Of a stretch of DNA of 64,000 nt, positions 58,460-64,000 are shown in pieces. Position numbers and translations under genes: made by a program. The notes under the pieces were generated by a model. The model saw only the letters and a list, made by a program, of their open reading frames with translations, had not been told where the DNA came from and searched no databases. The DNA lies in contig SWDG01000027.1 of assembly GCA_005116965.1 (NCBI GenBank), positions 285,882 to 349,881 on the forward strand. The letters are read 5' to 3'. Numbering within the stretch: the stretch's first letter is position 1; every line of letters begins with the position of its first letter. Source of the DNA: Nitrospira sp. (GTDB lineage Bacteria; Nitrospirota; Nitrospiria; Nitrospirales; Nitrospiraceae).

Positions 58460-59740
58460 TCACGGCACGGTGTGGTCGGCAGAATTTGTGGCAGGGCTTG
58501 TTTCCGGAGGGCTTATTTCAGAAAGGCTTGTCACGCGTTCGAACTCCACTTTCGTCGCGCTCACGGTGCCGTCGACGACCGATCCGTACACTTCGAGATG
58601 GACACCCACCACGATGTCATTGATGGTGCCTCCTTCGAAGATCGTCTCGGCGTTCGTGAGTACCTGCACGTTTCCAAGAAAGAAATGACCAAGGCTGAGG
58701 ACCTGCATCACAGCGCCGTGAAGATCCGCGTCTTCCAGTTCCACCTCGGCTGCAGTCATGACCCCGCCGACCAAACGACCGTGGACCTCGAGATGCACGC
58801 CCACCAGAATGTCGGCATTGGTGCCCCCCTGAAAGACCGTCCTGGCATCCGACACGACCTGGAGATTGCCGAGAAAGAAGTTCCCTGGACTGAGCACCCG
58901 GGTCACAAATCCCTCCACCACGGCGTCCTCGCTATCGGAAGACCCCAATCCATCGAGTCGTACGCGGGATGCGGTGAGACGAAGACGGGGAGAACTCCCA
59001 GTCTCTGATGAAACCTGCGTGCCAATGACGTCGACTAAGAGCCCGTCCCAAACACCACCTGCCGGGCCCGGCAGATCCTGCAAGAGCGAATTCCGGTAAT
59101 CCACCGTCAGCCCGCCGATCTCGAACGTGCGTTGATCCACCCTGTGATTGGCGATGAGTCCCTTCACCTGATAATCCGGTGTAGCGGTGGCATCGAGTGT
59201 TTTCAGGTCAATCAAGGTGGCCCTGATGACCCCGTCTCCCATAACGAACCCGCTGATTTCCACGAGATCTCGACCCGGCACGAGGTTCAACACAGTGCCT
59301 CCCGGAATGCGGGCATCAATCAGCGTGGCTGGCGTGATCGTGACGGACTGACCGAGGACCACGAGATGCGAGCCCGTCGGCGTCATGGATTGGACGACTC
59401 CTTCGAGCGTATCCTCATACACTAGGGTCTCGGCCGTCCGCAGTGGTGCGTTCGTGTCGGACCGTTCCGTCACCGTGGCCTTGACACGCACCAGCATCCC
59501 CTTCTTGAGATCGCGTTGGCTCCCTGGCTGCCCGTCGACCGTCATGGAGGTGTTCGTCGTCTCATACTCCGTGCCGGAGACAAAGACGCTGCCGAACCCA
59601 GTGATCGGGCCGGAGGCGACGGACGTCAGGCGACCGGTTCCGCCGATGCCACCCCCGGCTTGTGGACCGGGGCTGCACGAAGCCAGCACGGCGAACAACG
59701 TCAGCGCGGCCAACAGATTCTGATATCTTATATCGCTCAT
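58460..59740 (-). CDS. DUF5666-type lipoprotein (second copy)
   Basis: Lipobox VLASCSPG; ITGFGSVFVSGTEYETTNTSMTVDGQPGSQRDLKKGMLVRVKATV parallels the 28091 protein. Confidence 0.85.
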   Translation of the reverse strand: MSDIRYQNLLAALTLFAVLASCSPGPQAGGGIGGTGRLTSVASGPITGFGSVFVSGTEYETTNTSMTVDGQPGSQRDLKKGMLVRVKATVTERSDTNAPLRTAETLVYEDTLEGVVQSMTPTGSHLVVLGQSVTITPATLIDARIPGGTVLNLVPGRDLVEISGFVMGDGVIRATLIDLKTLDATATPDYQVKGLIANHRVDQRTFEIGGLTVDYRNSLLQDLPGPAGGVWDGLLVDVIGTQVSSETGSSPRLRLTASRVRLDGLGSSDSEDAVVEGFVTRVLSPGNFFLGNLQVVSDARTVFQGGTNADILVGVHLEVHGRLVGGVMTAAEVELEDADLHGAVMQVLSLGHFFLGNVQVLTNAETIFEGGTINDIVVGVHLEVYGSVVDGTVSATKVEFERVTSLSEISPPETSPATNSADHTVP

Positions 59741-59764
59741 GACGATAAATAGTTCCAGTTGGAA

Positions 59765-60589
59765 TTAGTCAGATGGTTCTGGCTCTTCGAACTGATAGAT
59801 CCCGAGCCCCACTCGCACGCGGCCCGTCCCCTTCGAGACGGGATTCACATCACGATCTCGATGGGCGAGCCAACGATCAAGCTTCTCGAGGAGCACCTGT
59901 CCCTCTGCGGCGGCGAGAGTCCGAAATTCCGTGGCAGCCTCGAGCGGGACGTTGTCATACATGAGCTTGCGTTGGTACCGGGGCTTCGAGGGCGTTCCAT
60001 AGATATTATAATCAATGGTCGCAATGAGGTCGGCGGTGTCTGCACCCAGCACTCGCAATTTTGGCACCGACCCGTTTCGAGGGACATAGCCACGAGCGAC
60101 CAGGCCAATCCGTCCATCCTTCAAGTGTTTCACGGCACCGACGCGCACGAGCTCGTCCAACAAGGCTCGCACAGGAATGTCTCCACTATAGCGCTTGACC
60201 AACTGACTGAATGAGCCTCCCTTCCCCTCCATGGAAAGCGGACGTGGATGCCCTTTCCCATCTCCATATTTGGGATCGCGCAGCCAACCGGTGATGACTC
60301 GCGACGCCCGATGGTATTCTTCATCCGCGTTGGAGTTAGAATTGGGTGGGAGCGTCAATAACTGTTGTACTTCCTTGCGCGTCAATCCGCTGAGAATCGC
60401 AATCCTCGACACTGTTTGCTTCTTGCCAGGGATTGCGAACTCGGCGTTCGCCACCTCCACATAGACTTGCTTTGCCAACTCGGCAAACGTTCGATGAGAC
60501 ACATTGTTCCGAAGAAGTATTCTGACCAATGGCCGTAGCAATTGAAGCGTGGAAGCAGACAGCGCCTGAACGGGTGTGGCGTGAGCCAT
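59765..60589 (-). CDS. DUF6502-like protein
   Basis: LRPLVRILLRNNVSHRTFAELAKQVYVEVANAEFAIPGKKQTVSRIAILSGLTRKEVQQLL. Confidence 0.75.
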   Translation of the reverse strand: MAHATPVQALSASTLQLLRPLVRILLRNNVSHRTFAELAKQVYVEVANAEFAIPGKKQTVSRIAILSGLTRKEVQQLLTLPPNSNSNADEEYHRASRVITGWLRDPKYGDGKGHPRPLSMEGKGGSFSQLVKRYSGDIPVRALLDELVRVGAVKHLKDGRIGLVARGYVPRNGSVPKLRVLGADTADLIATIDYNIYGTPSKPRYQRKLMYDNVPLEAATEFRTLAAAEGQVLLEKLDRWLAHRDRDVNPVSKGTGRVRVGLGIYQFEEPEPSD

Positions 60590-60726
60590 GGTGGGTCGCT
60601 ACTATAGCCTCTCCCTGTTTGCATGCCAAGCCCATCTTTGCATCGAAGCCTATCAACACCAGGCCTTTATCATCGCACAGTTTGGAGCCTCGATGGTTTT
60701 CTGTCATGAGTTATGGATTATGTGGG

Positions 60727-61419
60727 CTAAGAGGGTTGGTGGTCTGAGATCTTGTATCCGAAATCCCGCACGGTCTGAATGAGCTTGATCGTTGATCCTG
60801 CATCGATCTTTTTCCGGAGATACCCGATGTACACATCGACGGTATTAGTCAGTGTGTCGTAATGATAGCCCCAGACATGTTCCAGGATAGAGGTACGACT
60901 GAGTGCTTTGTTGGGATTTGCCATGAGGAATGCCAGTAGATCGAATTCTTTTCTGGTCAGCGAAAGGGTTGTGTCTCCCTTGCGTACTTCACGAGAGCTT
61001 TGGTCGAGCATGAGATCGGCGACTTGCAGCAAGGGGACTACGTCCTCGTTGTAAGACGGCCTGCGTCGGAGCAGTGCCTTAATTCGCGCGAGAAGCTCCT
61101 CGAAGGCGAAGGGCTTGGTGAGATAGTCGTCAGCTCCGTGGTCGAAGCCGCTCAATTTGTCCTCAAGCGCATCTTTAGCCGTAAGAATCAAGATAGGGGT
61201 TTGGACCTGTTCACGGCGCAAGGTTTGACAGACCTCGTGGCCACTTTGGTCAGGCAGCAGAAGGTCAAGGAGGATGAGATCATACGGAGTCATGCCTTTC
61301 TCCACTCCTTCGCGTCCGTCCTGAACAACATCCACCAGATACCCTTCCGCCTCCAAACCGCGCCGGATGAAGCTCGAAATGCGTTCGTCGTCTTCAACCA
61401 CAAGAATATGCGTACTCAT
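60727..61419 (-). CDS. OmpR-family response regulator
   Basis: HILVVEDDERISSFIRRGLEAEGYLVDVVQDG plus winged-helix C-terminus. Confidence 0.94.
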   Translation of the reverse strand: MSTHILVVEDDERISSFIRRGLEAEGYLVDVVQDGREGVEKGMTPYDLILLDLLLPDQSGHEVCQTLRREQVQTPILILTAKDALEDKLSGFDHGADDYLTKPFAFEELLARIKALLRRRPSYNEDVVPLLQVADLMLDQSSREVRKGDTTLSLTRKEFDLLAFLMANPNKALSRTSILEHVWGYHYDTLTNTVDVYIGYLRKKIDAGSTIKLIQTVRDFGYKISDHQPS

Positions 61420-61515
61420 AGATCATTTCTCTCTGTCAGGGGAGTGGATAGCCTTTTGACGAATGCGGTTGAGTTTCGTAAACACATGATCGTGTTTTTA
61501 GGGACCACGGCAATC

Positions 61516-63753
61516 CTATCTGTCCGCTCGGGAGGTCTGGGATCCAGACAGGGGACATTCAACGGTGACGGTGGTTCCCCGATCCAGAGCGCTTGCGATG
61601 GAGATTGTTCCATGGTGCGCCTCGGCGATCCATTTGGCGATCGGAAGGCCGAGCCCTGCTCCGCCGACTGCCGATGGACGTCCCCGCCAGACTCGATAGG
61701 CTCGCTTGAAGACATGCGGAAGATCGGCTTCAGGAATTCCAAGCCCGTCATCGGTGATGATCACGCGTGCGGCTTCGTTCTTGCTCTCCAGACGTATCAC
61801 AATGCGGCCACCTGGTCGTCCGTATTTGATGGCATTGTCTGTGAGGATCATAAACAACTGTTTGAGCCGTTCTGGGTCTCCCTGCACGATTGCATCATGC
61901 GACGCCCCTTCACGTGTAGCACTCATACTTCGTGATCGAGCGAGAATATTCGTCTCTTGGCATACTTCGTCAAGAATGACCGGCAGCGATGTGGGCTTCA
62001 GATCGATCTGCAGAGTCCCTGATTCAGACCGAGCCAAAAACAGGATATCACCGACCAGCTTGTTCAATTGGTTGGACAATTGGACGATCCGTTCCAATGT
62101 GGTCCGATACTCCGAGATCGGCTTCTCCTTCCCTCTGAGTGTCACTTCAGCTTCGCCTCTGATGACGGTCAAGGGGGTCCTGAGCTCATGGCTGATGTCG
62201 GCAAAAAATTGCGACCGCAACTGGTCGAGCGCTTTCAGTTTCTGATGGGCATCCTGCATCGTGTCAACCGCTTCTTTTCGCTTTGTGACATCTTGTTTAA
62301 TGCTGACAAAATGACTGATCCCACCGTTCCGGTCGCGGACGGGAGTGATCGTTTCCTCTTCTGTGTAGAGGCGGCCATCCTTCTTCCGATTGGTGCTCTC
62401 ACCATGCCACACTTTCCCGTTCATGATCATCTGCCACTGTTTCTGATAGAAGGGCTGGTCTTGTCGATCAGATGTCAGATTGCGGATATCCCGGCCGATT
62501 ACTTCTCCATAGGAATAGCCGGTCAACACGGTGAAGGAGGGATTCACCCAGGTGATGCGCCCAGATCGGTCCATAATCATGACCGCATTCGCGGCGGATT
62601 CCAGCGCCGTACCTTGCAAACGAAGCTGCGCCTCCTGCTGCTTCAGCTCCGTCATATCCTTGGCGACACACGCGATGCCCTGCGTGCTTCCGTCCTCATT
62701 CTGCATCACAGCGGCGGAGAACAGCACTGGAAAGGCACGGCCATCTTTTGCGAGGTAGGTTGTTGTAATCTGATGAATCGAACCATGCCTGAGGATCTCC
62801 TGATACTTCGTCCCACCCAGTTGGTTTTCATTCGAGGGGAAAAGGACGTGAGCGTCTTGCCCCAACAACTCCTGTTCCTCGTACCCGAGTAGATTCAGAG
62901 CAGCATGGTTGACACTGCGGATCGTGCCATCAGGATTGAAGACAATCAGAATATCCGTCATGGAACGAATGACGTTGTCCACATAGTTTTTAGACACGGT
63001 GGTCTGTAATAACTGCTCGGTCATGCGGTTGAAGCAGTTCGCGAGTTCGCCCAACTCATCATTGCTGGAGACAGGAACGGTCGTGTGCAAATCTCCCTCC
63101 GCAACTTTCTTCGTCGCTTCAGTGAGGGGACCAATGATATGAAGAGATCGTCGGAGCAACAGAATAAATACACCGCCTCCGACCATGGTTATGAGCAGAC
63201 TGGTCACCAGAGTTTGGATGATTAGGGTATTGAGCCGTTGTTCAAGCGCGCGCCGATCGAGGAAGAGCCTGACCCATCCGATCGGTGGGGGAGTGAACCG
63301 GCTATCGTTCATGGTCGGATTCGCCACATCGACCACCATGCTTCCAAACTCCGAAACAGGAAACCCTTTTGTGAGGATCCCATCTTTCTCCCACACCTCC
63401 TCTGTCTCCATAAAATCCAGGTCCTCGACCGTGAGCTGAATACCAGAGAACTCGAGCCACAGCGTTTTTGACGACCGATAGGCCAGAATAGCCACGACAT
63501 CCTCGCCCTCACCAAGCGATTGCAGAAGAGAGGTCAACTCTTCCACATCTTGTTCGCGAAAATGCGATCGGGCTTGTGATGCGATAGTTTTAACGATGGT
63601 CCGCCCTCGTATTTTGAACTCCTGAAACATGGCGTTGCGGCTGGAGCTATACGCGAAATAGGTCAAGCCGGAGATGGCACATATGAAGACGGCGCAAAAG
63701 AGAGCCATCACCTTGTGTGACAGTGAGTATGTAAGCAACCGTGGAATCAGCAT
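61516..63753 (-). CDS. PAS/HAMP sensor histidine kinase
   Basis: 745 aa; HAMP, two PAS-like blocks, FADISHELRTPLTVIRGEAEVTL, GGAGLGLPIAKWIAEAHHG. Confidence 0.93.
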   Translation of the reverse strand: MLIPRLLTYSLSHKVMALFCAVFICAISGLTYFAYSSSRNAMFQEFKIRGRTIVKTIASQARSHFREQDVEELTSLLQSLGEGEDVVAILAYRSSKTLWLEFSGIQLTVEDLDFMETEEVWEKDGILTKGFPVSEFGSMVVDVANPTMNDSRFTPPPIGWVRLFLDRRALEQRLNTLIIQTLVTSLLITMVGGGVFILLLRRSLHIIGPLTEATKKVAEGDLHTTVPVSSNDELGELANCFNRMTEQLLQTTVSKNYVDNVIRSMTDILIVFNPDGTIRSVNHAALNLLGYEEQELLGQDAHVLFPSNENQLGGTKYQEILRHGSIHQITTTYLAKDGRAFPVLFSAAVMQNEDGSTQGIACVAKDMTELKQQEAQLRLQGTALESAANAVMIMDRSGRITWVNPSFTVLTGYSYGEVIGRDIRNLTSDRQDQPFYQKQWQMIMNGKVWHGESTNRKKDGRLYTEEETITPVRDRNGGISHFVSIKQDVTKRKEAVDTMQDAHQKLKALDQLRSQFFADISHELRTPLTVIRGEAEVTLRGKEKPISEYRTTLERIVQLSNQLNKLVGDILFLARSESGTLQIDLKPTSLPVILDEVCQETNILARSRSMSATREGASHDAIVQGDPERLKQLFMILTDNAIKYGRPGGRIVIRLESKNEAARVIITDDGLGIPEADLPHVFKRAYRVWRGRPSAVGGAGLGLPIAKWIAEAHHGTISIASALDRGTTVTVECPLSGSQTSRADR

Positions 63754-63763
63754 GACGGTCTCG

Positions 63764-64000
63764 TTATGGACTCTCGATAATCAGAATGACTTTAGTGAGG
63801 CCGTCATCGATCTGCCTGTACCGTGACAAACTGACATACCCGATTGCGCCTTCGATTGTGCCGACAAAGCGCAAGACGGCGTCGTCCGACCGCTCAATCA
63901 CGCTCTGCACAGGAATCGGCGTGCCTTGGCGGTAAAAGACTTGATCTGGTTTGGCATTCAAGACTTGAAGGTAAAATTCCTTTCTCGTCTCAGCTGACAT
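63764..64000 (-). CDS. Phosphate-binding-protein-like (PBP) domain protein, probably truncated by the window edge
   Basis: LQVLNAKPDQVFYRQGTPIPVQSVIERSDDAVLRFVGTIEGAIGYVSLSRYRQIDDGLTKVI. Confidence 0.6.
   Translation of the reverse strand: MSAETRKEFYLQVLNAKPDQVFYRQGTPIPVQSVIERSDDAVLRFVGTIEGAIGYVSLSRYRQIDDGLTKVILIIESP

Noticed and set aside
61000-61935. 311-aa + strand ORF (and the 274-aa ORF at 62068-62892)
   Set aside because: Antisense shadows of the clearly coding response regulator and histidine kinase; no recognisable domain.

Overview
64 kb bacterial chromosomal segment. Gene content and style suggest a Nitrospira-like member of the Nitrospirota (inference only; no marker gene was checked). 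No CRISPR array, transposase, prophage or rRNA was seen. Left part: tRNA-Ser(CGA), thiI, trxB, coaE, a beta-helix protein, a GH63-like glucosidase plus glycogen-debranching-enzyme pair, a YdbH/YnbE/YdbL-type envelope operon, a Mo sulfite-oxidase-like enzyme, a TVP38 protein, a MerA-like flavoprotein, and several regulators (a two-component system and ECF sigma factors). Middle: a rSAM / DUF547 / diiron-like / TIGR04283-type glycosyltransferase group; a DUF5666 protein; and an ECF sigma factor followed by a transmembrane anti-sigma-like protein that carries an extracytoplasmic CBM48/AMPK-type glycogen-binding domain. The most striking region is an ~18.5 kb minus-strand, largely translationally coupled envelope-glycan locus (34218-52695). 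It holds an AlgE-like porin, an MsbA-like ABC exporter, a glycosyltransferase-NodB deacetylase fusion, three divergent APH/choline-kinase-like phosphotransferases, a histidine phosphatase, a heparinase II/III-like lyase, a two-in-one GT4-GT4 protein and more glycosyltransferases. I recognise no canonical polymerase or initiating transferase in it. I consider this locus, with the adjacent CBM48 sigma/anti-sigma module, the best candidate for an undescribed system. Right part: receiver-only regulators, c-type cytochrome / beta-barrel-like proteins, a second DUF5666 protein next to a DUF6502 protein, and an OmpR / PAS-histidine-kinase pair. All family names come from reading the translations and were not database-verified.
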